DNA of 13,912 nucleotides from contig CAZZFV010000050.1 in NCBI GenBank assembly GCA_964653855.1, positions 1 through 13,912 of the forward strand, written 5' to 3'. The first letter of the stretch is position 1. Each line of letters starts with the position of its first letter. The stretch is from RGIG3528 sp964653855 (GTDB taxonomy: Bacteria; Bacillota; Clostridia; Lachnospirales; Lachnospiraceae). The notes beneath the pieces are model-generated. The model was not told the origin of the DNA, ran no database searches, and saw only the letters and a list, made by a program, of their open reading frames with translations. The translations under genes and the position numbers were made by a program. Of the stretch, positions 1 through 7,046 are shown piece after piece.

Positions 1-339
1 TACAGTCTCGCCTGGATGCATCACAAAGGGCGGAACAAACATCATTACGAATACTGGATGGATTCGGACCCCGTTACGAGAATTCTTGTGCCTGTGGAGA
101 TGCCGGAAAATTACTTAATCGAAATGTTTTGCGACCGAGTGGCGGCAAGTAAAGTTTATAACGGAAAAGCGTATAAGGACACAATGCCGCTCGAATACCT
201 TGATAAAGAAAAAAAGTCGTGGCAGATTCATCCGGATACGGAAAGAAAGCTTGTCGCACTTTTAAATATGCTTGCCGAAAAGGGTGAAAAAGAGACATTT
301 AAGTATATAAGGGCTCAAAGAAAATCAAAAAAAGGTTGA
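1..339 (+). CDS. DUF5662-like protein, C-terminal part (5' end outside window)
   Basis: The reading frame is already open at base 1 (Y-S-L-A-W before the first in-window Met), so this is the 3' end of a longer gene and the ATG at 16 is probably internal. The visible part is 112 codons. It carries the histidine-rich block W-M-H-H-K-G-R-N-K-H-H-Y-E-Y-W near its start, which I associate with the DUF5662 family, whose members are sometimes labelled catalase without biochemical support. A basic, helical C-terminus ending RAQRKSKKG follows. No function can be assigned. Downstream there is only a small hairpin (347-363 region) without a good T-run, so termination here is unclear. The family call is from memory of the motif; that the gene is real and partial is well supported. 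Confidence 0.75.
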   Translation, partial: YSLAWMHHKGRNKHHYEYWMDSDPVTRILVPVEMPENYLIEMFCDRVAASKVYNGKAYKDTMPLEYLDKEKKSWQIHPDTERKLVALLNMLAEKGEKETFKYIRAQRKSKKG

Positions 340-401
340 TGTTATCAAAATCGGTTTCAAAACCGGCCTTAAAAGATGTTTTAAAAATATTAAAAAAATG
401 A

Positions 402-430
402 TTGACCGCTTGCGAAAATCGGTTTACATT
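402..430 (+). promoter_or_regulatory. Candidate SigA promoter for the 55-residue gene
   Basis: TTGACC at 402-407 is followed by 17 nt and TACATT at 425-430. The -35 box has five of six consensus bases and the -10 box four of six. Transcription would begin near 437, giving a leader of about 75 nt. The rest of the 172-nt gap between the partial gene and the small gene holds nothing else I can support apart from a short hairpin (CGGTTT/AAACCG) just after the first stop codon. Confidence 0.45.
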
Positions 431-511
431 ATTTATGAAAAATTTGATGAAACAGCCGGTCATAATTTAGGAAATAATTGATGTAAGAAACGGTCACAGG
501 GAGGAAATTTT

Positions 512-679
512 ATGAACAAGAGCATGAGTAAAAATAATCGTGAAGCCGGATTTGCGGCAATGGCAAAAGGACAAAAGAAGGGTAATGAGCAGGCTGCACA
601 TACGCTCGGCGGCAAGGTAAACACGTCTGTGAAGAACCAAAATGCGGCAACGCGTCGCCAGGGTCAGAGAGGACAATAA
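512..679 (+). CDS. Small basic protein of unknown function (55 aa)
   Basis: An ATG follows a good ribosome binding site (AGGGAGGAAATTTT) and the frame runs 55 codons to TAA, directly before a strong terminator, so it looks like a complete one-gene transcription unit. The product is hydrophilic and rich in K, R, Q, N, G and A, with no hydrophobic segment. Blocks such as AGFAAMAKGQKKG and AAHTLGGKV are loosely like the KGG-repeat stress proteins (GGFASM..., ASKGGKAAH), but the repeat is not clear enough to assign that family. Its composition suggests a disordered or nucleic-acid-binding protein, which is inference only. The opposite strand is open in two frames here, but those lack a ribosome binding site and run into the terminator. 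Confidence 0.7.
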   Translation: MNKSMSKNNREAGFAAMAKGQKKGNEQAAHTLGGKVNTSVKNQNAATRRQGQRGQ

Positions 680-694
680 AAATAATCTTTATAC

Positions 695-728
695 AAAAAA
701 TGTGCGGATTTACCGCACATTTTTTTTT
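695..728. terminator. Bidirectional intrinsic terminator
   Basis: A 13-bp stem (AAAAAATGTGCGG at 695-707 with its complement at 713-725) closes a 5-nt loop. T-runs follow it on the plus strand and A-runs precede it, so it can serve both the 55-residue gene on the plus strand and the convergent kinase gene on the minus strand, whose stop codon is about 65 nt away. Confidence 0.93.
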
Positions 729-791
729 CGAATTTATTTGAATTTTTTGTATAAGGTAAATTAGTTTTTTGCCAAAATGTTGCATGAGTAT

Positions 792-1475
792 CTAAATAAA
801 TATCTCGTAAAACTCGTGTCCTTCTATTGTCTTAAGTACCGGCGCAGACATACTCGCTTCCTTTTTAAAGTCATCAAGCCCACGTTCTTTTGAAATCAAA
901 AGCTTTGTTTTTCCGGGAACGGCGCCTTTATCATAAAAATCCTTCGCTTCGTTATAAAGGATGCGAGCGAGCACGTCAGGCGTGCAAACGCTGGAATCAA
1001 GCACGAGGTTATAATTCGTAAAATCAAAATAGTTTATGTTGTAAATCTCTTTGTAACGTTTTTCTTCTTCTTTTACGCGGTCAAGGAGATTTTTTTTGCA
1101 CTCATCGGGTGTGGAATAGCATTCCACATTTCCGCGGTTGTCGTGCATTACCCTTGAAACCGATGTGTCAAGGCTTACCGACAAAAACACTCTGAATGCT
1201 TTTCCCACAAAATGCCATGCAAGACGCGAATCAAAAAATATGTTGTCGTTTGCGCGTGTTGCGGAGATTTCTGCGGAACGGTTATCGATCATGTGATCGT
1301 ATTTGGGATCTTCCGTCATAAGGCGGTTCATTTCGAGCACGCTGATTCCGTGTTCGGCGGCGATTTCCCTTATCACTCTTCCCGTCGAATAAATTTCAAA
1401 TCCGTATTCCTTTTCAAATATGCGGCTGATCGTGGATTTACCGCTTCCCAAGTTTCCTGTGAGTGTGATATGCAT
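792..1475 (-). CDS. Archaeal-type (d)CMP kinase-like P-loop protein (227 aa)
   Basis: This is a P-loop nucleoside monophosphate kinase of the archaeal cytidylate kinase type. The Walker A loop GNLGSGKS is at residues 7-14, an NMP-binding block STGRVIREIA at 30-39, a DSR element at 82-84 (the DGR/EGR position of the family), and a lid-like stretch rich in E, K and R with RYKEIYNINYFD at about 140-151. Known family members phosphorylate CMP/dCMP with ATP in the cytosol. A tail of about 50 residues (roughly 177-227) beyond the usual kinase fold is unexplained. It is the last gene of the nucleoside-transporter operon, starting 15 nt after the 80-residue gene and preceded by GGCGGGGAG. The position suggests a role in phosphorylating salvaged nucleotides, but the exact substrate is not readable from sequence and it could be a relative with another specificity. 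Confidence 0.82.
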   Translation of the reverse strand: MHITLTGNLGSGKSTISRIFEKEYGFEIYSTGRVIREIAAEHGISVLEMNRLMTEDPKYDHMIDNRSAEISATRANDNIFFDSRLAWHFVGKAFRVFLSVSLDTSVSRVMHDNRGNVECYSTPDECKKNLLDRVKEEEKRYKEIYNINYFDFTNYNLVLDSSVCTPDVLARILYNEAKDFYDKGAVPGKTKLLISKERGLDDFKKEASMSAPVLKTIEGHEFYEIFI

Positions 1476-1490
1476 AAAATTCTCCCCGCC

Positions 1491-1733
1491 CTAATTATTC
1501 GGCTTCATTGACTTAAGCTCGTTTAAAAGTTCCAGGTCGCTTGCGGTTACTTTCAAATTTGTTTGAAGCTGTTCGCCGTCGGGCTCCGTTACGGTAAGCT
1601 CAAGTATCATGTCTTCGTGTAAGCCGCGTTTCCCCACTGCCGCAAGGAATGCGGGGAATTTCGGGTGATTCTTTTTAAATTTATTCCAGATGCCCATGAG
1701 CTTCACTGCCTGAGCGACATTATCAAAAGCCAT
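1491..1733 (-). CDS. Small protein of unknown function in the transporter operon (80 aa)
   Basis: A complete ORF with an AGGTAGGA ribosome binding site that overlaps the end of the preceding permease gene; the gap is only 9 nt, and the kinase gene follows after 15 nt. The protein is soluble. An amphipathic N-terminal helix (VAQAVKLMGIWNKFKKNHP) is followed by what looks like a short beta hairpin (MILELTVTEPDGEQLQTNLKV) and a closing helix (ASDLELLNELKSM). There is no signal peptide, cysteine pair or known catalytic motif. I recognise it only as the kind of small conserved hypothetical found in clostridial operons. Its tight spacing suggests co-expression with uptake and salvage functions, perhaps as a regulator or adaptor, but this is speculation. 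Confidence 0.75.
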   Translation of the reverse strand: MAFDNVAQAVKLMGIWNKFKKNHPKFPAFLAAVGKRGLHEDMILELTVTEPDGEQLQTNLKVTASDLELLNELKSMKPNN

Positions 1734-1742
1734 TTTTATATC

Positions 1743-2699
1743 CTACCTTTCTTCGCGGAAATAGTTTATTCCGAGCCCTGCGGGCGGCTGATTTTCGCGT
1801 TTCTTTCGAATACTTGTGAGTATAAGCACGATTACCGTAAATACATACGGAAGAAGCTTGATAAGCGGTGTCATCGACATCGGAAGCTGAACGCCTAAAA
1901 TACTTGACGCATAAGCGTTTGCTATATACAAAAGCCCGAACACAAACGAGCCGATTATGCAAATGTGCGGCTTCCAAAGCGAGAATATGACAAGTGCGAC
2001 GGAGAGCCAGCCGAGAGCCTCTATCGAGAGGTATGCTTCCTGAGAGCCCGCATAATCCATGATATAATAAAGTCCGCCGAGTCCCGCGATTCCTGAGCCT
2101 AAAGTTGTTGCGGCATATTTATATTTTGATACGTTGATGCCCACGGCGTCTGCGGTTGCGGCACTTTCGCCGATTGCGCGAAGATTGAGCCCGTATTTTG
2201 TGCGATATAAAAAGTACGATGTTCCGAGCGCGAGAATGAGCGCAATAAAGGTCATTACTCCACAATATTTGAGCGAGTTTGTGACGCCCGAAAACGGTGC
2301 CCTGAAGTAGTCAAGAGCATAAAGATATTCATGTGAGCCGATGCGCGTGAGTCTCGACATGATAAATTTTGTGAGTCCGACACCGAACGTTGTGAGCGCA
2401 AGTCCCGTAACGTTTTGGTTTGAGCGGAGAGTGACGGTGAGGAAACTATACAAAAGTCCCATGAGTCCGCCGCTTATTACGCATGCGATAAGAGCAAGGA
2501 TAACGACTATAGCGCCCGGGACATTGTGTCCGTAAAGTAATTGCAACATAACACAGCCGCCCGCTGCGCCAACGCTCATTACGCCCGGAATTCCGAGGTT
2601 TAAATGACCCACTTTTTCCGTGATTATTTCACCCGTTGCTCCGAGCAAAAAGATTATTCCGATCGAAAAAGATGACAAAAGGTAATTTACTATGCTCAT
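1743..2699 (-). CDS. nupQ: Nucleoside ABC transporter permease, NupQ/YufQ type (318 aa)
   Basis: One of two membrane permeases of a Bmp-family importer. Nearly the whole length consists of hydrophobic segments. The N-terminal block GATGEIITEKVGHLNLGIPG is characteristic of the second permease of these systems (E. coli-type branched-chain/ribose permease fold, BPD_transp_2). A conserved cytoplasmic loop GLNLRAIGESAATADAVGIN (about 172-191) is the ATPase-contact motif of this family. The start codon overlaps the end of the preceding permease gene by 4 nt (ATGA), indicating translational coupling. In Bacillus subtilis the homologous system NupNOPQ imports guanosine and other nucleosides; the symbol is given by that homology, and the exact substrate here is inferred. 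Confidence 0.9.
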   Translation of the reverse strand: MSIVNYLLSSFSIGIIFLLGATGEIITEKVGHLNLGIPGVMSVGAAGGCVMLQLLYGHNVPGAIVVILALIACVISGGLMGLLYSFLTVTLRSNQNVTGLALTTFGVGLTKFIMSRLTRIGSHEYLYALDYFRAPFSGVTNSLKYCGVMTFIALILALGTSYFLYRTKYGLNLRAIGESAATADAVGINVSKYKYAATTLGSGIAGLGGLYYIMDYAGSQEAYLSIEALGWLSVALVIFSLWKPHICIIGSFVFGLLYIANAYASSILGVQLPMSMTPLIKLLPYVFTVIVLILTSIRKKRENQPPAGLGINYFREER

Positions 2700-3790
2700 T
2701 GTTTTGCCGCCTTTCTCTTTGAATTAAAGTTGATTTTGTAATAAATGAAAAATTCACATCCGATTATGAAAAATATGATGATTCCAACAATTACGCTCGG
2801 GAATGCCGAGTCGATGTTAAAATCCGTCGATATCTGCGATGCGCCCTGGTCAAGGAATGTTATGAGGAACGAAGTGAGTATCATAACAATCGGATTGAAT
2901 TTTGCGAGCCAGCTTACGATGATTGCGGTAAAGCCCTGTCCGCCGACGGTTTGCGTCGTAACCGAGTGGTCGAGAGCGGAAACAATCAAAAATCCCGCAA
3001 GTCCGCAAAGTGCGCCCGAAATCGTCATCGTGCGGATTATGACCTTCTTTACGTTAATACCGATGTAGCGCGCGGTGTTGGTGCTTTCTCCGACAACCGA
3101 CACTTCATATCCGTGCTTTGAATAATAAAGATAAATATACATTCCGATCGTGAGCGCAAACACGATTATTATAAGAAGCAAATAATCGTGACCTACTGTC
3201 GGGAGATATCCGTAAGACAGCATTCCGAGAGACGATGATCCGCTCGGTGTCCATATCATAAGGAAGTAGGACACGATGAATGTCGCAATGTAATTCATCA
3301 TGAGGGTAAAGAGCGTTTCGTTTGTTCCCCAGATTGCCTTGCAAATTGCGGGAAGCACGCCCCACACGGCGCCTGTCACGATTGCCGCAACAAACATAAT
3401 TATGAGAAGCAGGGCTTCCGGAATTTTGCCGCCCCAGAGAATGATGCACGCAACGGACGCAAGTGCGCCCATAAGTGTTTGTCCTTCCGCTCCGATGTTC
3501 CAGAATTTCATTCTGAACGCGGGAGTCACGGCAAGCGAGATGCAAAGGAGCACGCACAAGTCTTTTGCGAATTTCCAAAGGCGTCTTTTTGTTCCGAACG
3601 AGCCTTTAATCATCGCAAGGAGCATTTTCCCCGGATTTATTCCGATTAAGATATACGACAATATCATGCACACGAGAAGTGCGATTACGATTGCCGCCGC
3701 ACGCACGCCCGTTCTTTTAAGTAAGGGCATGTCATCGCGTTTTGTTATGTGAAAAAGCGGTTCTTTTTCGGTATGATTTGTTTTTGCCAT
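2696..3790 (-). CDS. nupP: Nucleoside ABC transporter permease, NupP/YufP type (364 aa)
   Basis: The first permease of the importer. A charged cytoplasmic N-terminus of about 30 residues (TEKEPLFHITKRDD) precedes multiple transmembrane segments. Typical family blocks are the strand FRMKFWNIGAEGQTLMGALA (about 87-106), corresponding to the F-N-I-G-x-E-G-Q motif, and the loop GYEVSVVGESTNTARYIGIN (about 227-246), matching the G-x-N-xx-A-R-Y-x-G-I coupling loop. The start is set by GGAG 7-8 nt upstream. It lies 15 nt after the ATPase gene and overlaps the next permease gene by 4 nt. It would form the translocation channel together with the NupQ-type permease, loaded by the lipoprotein. Confidence 0.92.
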   Translation of the reverse strand: MAKTNHTEKEPLFHITKRDDMPLLKRTGVRAAAIVIALLVCMILSYILIGINPGKMLLAMIKGSFGTKRRLWKFAKDLCVLLCISLAVTPAFRMKFWNIGAEGQTLMGALASVACIILWGGKIPEALLLIIMFVAAIVTGAVWGVLPAICKAIWGTNETLFTLMMNYIATFIVSYFLMIWTPSGSSSLGMLSYGYLPTVGHDYLLLIIIVFALTIGMYIYLYYSKHGYEVSVVGESTNTARYIGINVKKVIIRTMTISGALCGLAGFLIVSALDHSVTTQTVGGQGFTAIIVSWLAKFNPIVMILTSFLITFLDQGASQISTDFNIDSAFPSVIVGIIIFFIIGCEFFIYYKINFNSKRKAAKQ

Positions 3791-3805
3791 AATATTCTCC
3801 GAAGC

Positions 3806-5335
3806 TTAATTTCTCTTTTCCGATTTTGTCATGAGAAGACCGATTTCTTCCTTTGTTACGGTGCGTGCGTCGCAGATTCCGGTGATTGCGCCCGAGTTTA
3901 CGACCATGATCCTGTCGCAAAGTTCGAGTAGTACATCCAAATCCTCGCCCACGAATATTACGGAAACACCGTTTTCTTTTTGGGCATTTAAGAGATTGTA
4001 TATCGTGTAAGACGAATTTATGTCAAGTCCGCGCACGGGATAAGCAACCATGAGCACGGTGGGAGCGGCTGCGATTTCACGGCCGACAAGCACCTTTTGC
4101 ACGTTTCCGCCGGATAATTTTCTCACTTCCGTCTGAGTGCCCGGAGTGTTTACCTGGAGGCTTTCTATTATGCGTTCCGCAAGAGCTTTCGGCTTTTCGC
4201 GGTCAAGGAATATCGATTTTCCTCTTCTGTAAGAACGGAGCATCATGTTGTCCGTGATGTTCATGTTGCCCACAAGTCCCATTCCGAGTCTGTCTTCGGG
4301 CACAAATGAAAGACGAACACCGAGATTTCTGATTTGGAGCGGCGTTTTGTCGCGTAAGTTTACCGTATCGCCGGTTTTTGGATCGTTATATGTGATGCTT
4401 CCGTTTTCTACGCGGTAGAGTCCCGCGATCGATTCAAGAAGTTCTCTCTGTCCGCTTCCCGCAATTCCCGCGATTCCGAGTATTTCGCCCGATTTTGCTT
4501 CAAACGAAATATTGCGAAGCACAGGCAGCCCTTCGGGGTCAACCGTTGAAAGATTGTCGACTTTAAGTCTCACAACGGGATTTTTGGGCTCGTTTCTTTT
4601 TATATTAAGCGATACCTTTTGACCAACCATCATTTCGGTGAGGGAGCTTTCGGTTGCGTCGCACGTGTTTACCGTTGCTATATGCTCGCCCTTACGGAGC
4701 ACGGCCACGCGGTCGGATATTTCAAGGACTTCGTGAAGCTTGTGCGTAATGATGATAATTGATTTTCCGTCCGCTTTCATGTTGCGGAGCACCTTAAAGA
4801 GTGTTTCCGTCTCCTGGGGAGTGAGGACGGCTGTCGGCTCGTCAAGTATCAAAATGTCGGCGTTTCTGTAAAGCACCTTTATTATTTCGACGGTTTGCTT
4901 TTCGGAAACCGACATTTCGTATATTTTCTTTTTGGGATCTATCGTAAAACCGTAACGCTTTGTGATTTCAAGCACGCGGTTGTTTACTTCGTTTAAATTG
5001 TAGTGCCCCTTCGATTCGTCACCGAGCACAATGTTTTCGCCGGCGGTAAAAATATCCACAAGCTTGAAATGCTGGTGCACCATTCCGATTTTGTTGTCGA
5101 AGGCGTCTTTTGGGGAACGTATTACAACGGGTTTTCCGTTACAGATGATTTCGCCGGAATCGGGATAATAAATTCCCGCGATCATGTTCATGAGCGTTGT
5201 TTTGCCGCAGCCGTTTTCGCCGAGCACGGCCAAAATTTCACCCTTGTAAACGTCGAGTGAAACGTTGTTGTTTGCGACAACGCTTCCGAATGTCTTTGTT
5301 ATGCCTTTGAGCTCAAGTGCCAATTCTTTTGACAA
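3806..5335 (-). CDS. nupO: Nucleoside ABC transporter ATPase with two fused cassettes, NupO/YufO type (509 aa, TTG start)
   Basis: Two ATP-binding cassettes are fused in tandem, as usual in Bmp-family and sugar importers. Cassette 1 has Walker A GENGCGKT at 39-46, a divergent signature MSVSEKQ at 141-147, Walker B ILILDEP at 161-167 and the H-loop His at 198. Cassette 2 has a degenerate Walker A (GIAGSGQR at 290-297, Gln in place of Lys), signature LSGGN at 408-412 and a Walker B region VLMVAYPVRGLD lacking the usual D-E pair. Such asymmetry is normal for this family, so only the first site is likely fully catalytic. The start is TTG: an upstream GGAGG lies 8 nt before it and no ATG is available before the first cassette strand. 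The gene follows the lipoprotein gene after a 142-nt gap that contains a hairpin. Confidence 0.93.
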   Translation of the reverse strand: MSKELALELKGITKTFGSVVANNNVSLDVYKGEILAVLGENGCGKTTLMNMIAGIYYPDSGEIICNGKPVVIRSPKDAFDNKIGMVHQHFKLVDIFTAGENIVLGDESKGHYNLNEVNNRVLEITKRYGFTIDPKKKIYEMSVSEKQTVEIIKVLYRNADILILDEPTAVLTPQETETLFKVLRNMKADGKSIIIITHKLHEVLEISDRVAVLRKGEHIATVNTCDATESSLTEMMVGQKVSLNIKRNEPKNPVVRLKVDNLSTVDPEGLPVLRNISFEAKSGEILGIAGIAGSGQRELLESIAGLYRVENGSITYNDPKTGDTVNLRDKTPLQIRNLGVRLSFVPEDRLGMGLVGNMNITDNMMLRSYRRGKSIFLDREKPKALAERIIESLQVNTPGTQTEVRKLSGGNVQKVLVGREIAAAPTVLMVAYPVRGLDINSSYTIYNLLNAQKENGVSVIFVGEDLDVLLELCDRIMVVNSGAITGICDARTVTKEEIGLLMTKSEKRN

Positions 5336-5420
5336 AGCGGTTTCCTCCGTGGGGAATGTTGATTGAAAAGTTAAATTTGATTTAATAGTTAAGTATAAAT
5401 CTTACCGAAAAAAAAGTCAA

Positions 5421-5451
5421 CAAAACGGCGGAGCTTATAAATTCTCCGCCG
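5421..5451 (-). terminator. Intercistronic hairpin between lipoprotein and ATPase genes
   Basis: The 8-bp GC-rich stem CGGCGGAG/CTCCGCCG (5426-5433 with 5444-5451) has a 10-nt A+T-rich loop. On the minus strand it is followed by TTTTG rather than a long T-run, with a second T8 stretch about 10 nt further on. It is most likely a leaky terminator or an mRNA-stabilising stem that keeps the binding-protein message more abundant than the downstream transporter genes, a common arrangement in ABC importer operons. No separate promoter for the ATPase gene was convincing. Confidence 0.6.
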
Positions 5452-5477
5452 CCCAAATAAATTTTTAAAGAGAGTTA

Positions 5478-6665
5478 TCAATATTTTGCGTTTAAGAGTG
5501 TGATTCCGTCGATCTGAACATCGAAGTAAGGAGCGGAACGGTATTCGGATTCATGGAAATATCCGTCCGAGACTGCTTCGGTATCCTTTGTGTAATCGGC
5601 ATCCGTGTTAACGTCGGCAAGATAGCTTGTGAGTGTTGCGCCGTTTACCGTAAACGTGCTTGTGTCAAAGATCTTGAGTGTGCCGGCTTCGATCTGTGCC
5701 TTAACGTCGGCAAGCTTTTCTGCCGTGCCTGCTGCAGCGGCATTTGTGTTAACATCCGTAAGAACAACGGAGCCTGTGGAAATCGTTCCGGTCCAGTCTG
5801 TTGCGATTTCGTCGCCGTTCATAACCTGTGTGCAAATGTACTTGAAGTAAGGAGCCCAGTCGATTCTCGAAGAAACGATGAAGGTGTTCGGGCAAGCTGA
5901 AACCGTGCTTCCGTTGTAGGAAACGTTCGGAACGTTACGCTCTTCGCAAATTGAAGGAGCGCCCATCGAATCGGCATGCTGTGAAATGAGTACGCAACCG
6001 TTGTCGATAAGAGCCGCAGCCGCATTCTTTTCTTCGATTTCGTCATACCATGAACCGGTAAACTGAACTTCCATTGTAACCTCGGGAACGATTGACTTTA
6101 CGCCGAGATAGAACGATGTGTAACCGGAAATAACTTCCGCATATGTGAATGCGCCTACATAACCGATCTTCGGAACAACGGTCGAATCCGCAGCCATCAT
6201 TTCTTTAAGCTTGAGTCCTGCGGCAACGCCTGCAAGATAACGTCCTTCATAAATGGAAGCGAATGCGTTGTGGAAGTTTGAAAGGCCTTCGGTGTGTGCC
6301 ATTGTGCCTGTTGCGTGGCAGAACTGCACGTTCGGGAATTCCTTTGCTGCCTTAAGCATATATGTTTCATGACCGAAGCTGTCGGCAAAGATGATATCGC
6401 AGCCTGCGTCAACAAGGTCGGCAGCGGCTTCGTAGCAAGGATTGCCTTCTTCAATGTTTCTCTTGATGATTACCTGATCCTCGGAAAGGCCGAGAGCCTC
6501 TGCAGCCGCATTAACGCCGTTTAAGAAGTTTGCGTCGTAGGTGGATGCCTCATCGTGCAAAAGAATTACACCGAGCTTGAAATCAGACTTTGAATCCGAA
6601 CCGCATCCGCAAAGGGGAAGTACCATCATGGCACATGCCAAGATCATGCATAAAAGCTTTTTCAT
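5478..6665 (-). CDS. nupN: Bmp-family nucleoside-binding lipoprotein, NupN/YufN type (395 aa)
   Basis: The substrate-binding component of the importer, anchored outside the membrane. I chose the ATG at 6665 rather than the longer frame to 6695: GGAGG lies 10 nt upstream, and the product then begins with a classic lipoprotein signal (MKKLLCMILACAMM...) ending in the lipobox L-C-G-C with the acylated Cys at residue 21. The mature part begins with a Ser/Asp/Lys linker and the first strand FKLGVILLHDEASTYDANF, followed by family-type blocks such as DIIFADSFGHETYMLKAAKE, VQFCHATG and EGRYLAGVAAGL. These match Bmp (basic membrane protein) purine-nucleoside receptors. It is the first gene of the operon, with its own strong promoter 67 nt upstream and a hairpin downstream that probably raises its relative expression. 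The ligand is inferred from the family. Confidence 0.92.
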   Translation of the reverse strand: MKKLLCMILACAMMVLPLCGCGSDSKSDFKLGVILLHDEASTYDANFLNGVNAAAEALGLSEDQVIIKRNIEEGNPCYEAAADLVDAGCDIIFADSFGHETYMLKAAKEFPNVQFCHATGTMAHTEGLSNFHNAFASIYEGRYLAGVAAGLKLKEMMAADSTVVPKIGYVGAFTYAEVISGYTSFYLGVKSIVPEVTMEVQFTGSWYDEIEEKNAAAALIDNGCVLISQHADSMGAPSICEERNVPNVSYNGSTVSACPNTFIVSSRIDWAPYFKYICTQVMNGDEIATDWTGTISTGSVVLTDVNTNAAAAGTAEKLADVKAQIEAGTLKIFDTSTFTVNGATLTSYLADVNTDADYTKDTEAVSDGYFHESEYRSAPYFDVQIDGITLLNAKY

Positions 6666-6713
6666 ATAAAATTTTCCTCCGTAGTGGTGTCGCATGAAAC
6701 GACAAAAAGTTTA

Positions 6714-6727
6714 AAACCGATTGGTTT
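6714..6727. repeat. Short inverted repeat in the lipoprotein gene leader
   Basis: AAACC-GATT-GGTTT is a 5-bp perfect inverted repeat a few bases downstream of the predicted start of transcription of the transporter operon (near 6732). It could be an operator half-site pair or a small RNA stem. Nothing links it to a known regulator. Confidence 0.35.
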
Positions 6728-6738
6728 CTACATGGGCG

Positions 6739-6767
6739 ATTATAGTAATTTGTTAAATTTTTGTAAA
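6739..6767 (-). promoter_or_regulatory. SigA-type promoter of the nucleoside transporter operon
   Basis: Read on the minus strand, TTTACA (6762-6767) is followed by exactly 17 nt and TATAAT (6739-6744). This is a perfect -10 with one mismatch in the -35. Transcription would start near 6732 and give a 67-nt leader before the lipoprotein start codon, too short for a purine riboswitch with expression platform. Confidence 0.88.
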
Positions 6768-6786
6768 GTGCTTTAATTTAATCGAA

Positions 6787-6869
6787 CTTATAAGCTGCGC
6801 TTAAAAAATGAAAATAAAGGCTTATGAATTGCGCTTTTGCCCGAAAACATGGCTTGTGAATTACCGCTT
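6787..6869 (+). repeat. Three imperfect direct repeats between divergent promoters (candidate operator)
   Basis: Copy 1 is CTTATAAGCTGCGCTT at 6787-6802, copy 2 is CTTATGAATTGCGCTT at 6821-6836 (13 of 16 identical to copy 1), and copy 3 is CTTGTGAATTACCGCTT at 6853-6869 (one inserted base, otherwise close to copy 2). Start-to-start spacings are 34 and 32 bp, about three helical turns, so a bound protein would sit on one face of the DNA. Copy 3 overlaps the -35 box of the xpt promoter; copy 1 lies about 20 bp upstream of the -35 of the transporter promoter. A related inverted copy may lie at 6925-6940. This is the expected layout for a shared regulator of the two units, but the regulator is unknown. 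Confidence 0.55.
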
Positions 6870-6896
6870 TACTTATGTTCTTTTTTGCGGTATCAT
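6868..6896 (+). promoter_or_regulatory. SigA-type promoter of xpt
   Basis: TTTACT (6868-6873), a 17-nt spacer and TATCAT (6891-6896). The -35 matches four of six and the -10 five of six consensus bases. The predicted start of transcription is near 6903. It is divergent from the transporter promoter, with about 100 bp between the two -35 boxes. Confidence 0.7.
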
Positions 6897-6902
6897 CTGA
6901 TG

Positions 6903-7046
6903 TGGCGTTTAAATCAAGAAAAACAAGCGGATTACGAATGCGGTACGGATTGCGAGAGTGCTTGTGCTACGCAGGCAATCTGTGTATCGTTGAGGTCAAA
7001 ATACCTTTTGACTTCATCATCATTTACATACGGGAGACATATAATA
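6903..7046 (+). promoter_or_regulatory. Long xpt leader RNA, no recognised riboswitch
   Basis: About 144 nt of transcribed leader precede the xpt start codon. In other Firmicutes xpt often carries a purine riboswitch, but the conserved purine-aptamer joining and loop sequences are not visible here. What is visible is a 10-bp hairpin at 6992-7015 (GAGGTCAAAA/TTTTGACTTC, loop TACC, one G-U pair) located 17 nt before the GGGAG ribosome binding site, and a possible outer stem ACAAGC (6923-6928) with GCTTGT (6960-6965). No T-run follows the hairpin, so control, if any, would be at translation or by another element. The frame upstream of xpt is open through the leader but lacks evidence of translation. 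Confidence 0.45.

Noticed and set aside
340..370. Terminator after the partial first gene
   Set aside because: The CGGTTT/AAACCG hairpin is short, has almost no loop and is followed by purine-rich sequence, so it is not convincing.
510..785. Minus-strand ORFs over the 55-residue gene
   Set aside because: They cross the bidirectional terminator, lack ribosome binding sites and are antisense shadows.
6992..7015. Transcription terminator or attenuator in the xpt leader
   Set aside because: The hairpin is good but is followed by ATCATCATTTACA rather than a T-run.
6837..7046. 70-codon N-terminal extension of xpt in the same frame
   Set aside because: It covers the promoter -35/-10 and leader, has no enzyme similarity, and the ATG at 7047 gives the exact family length with a ribosome binding site.
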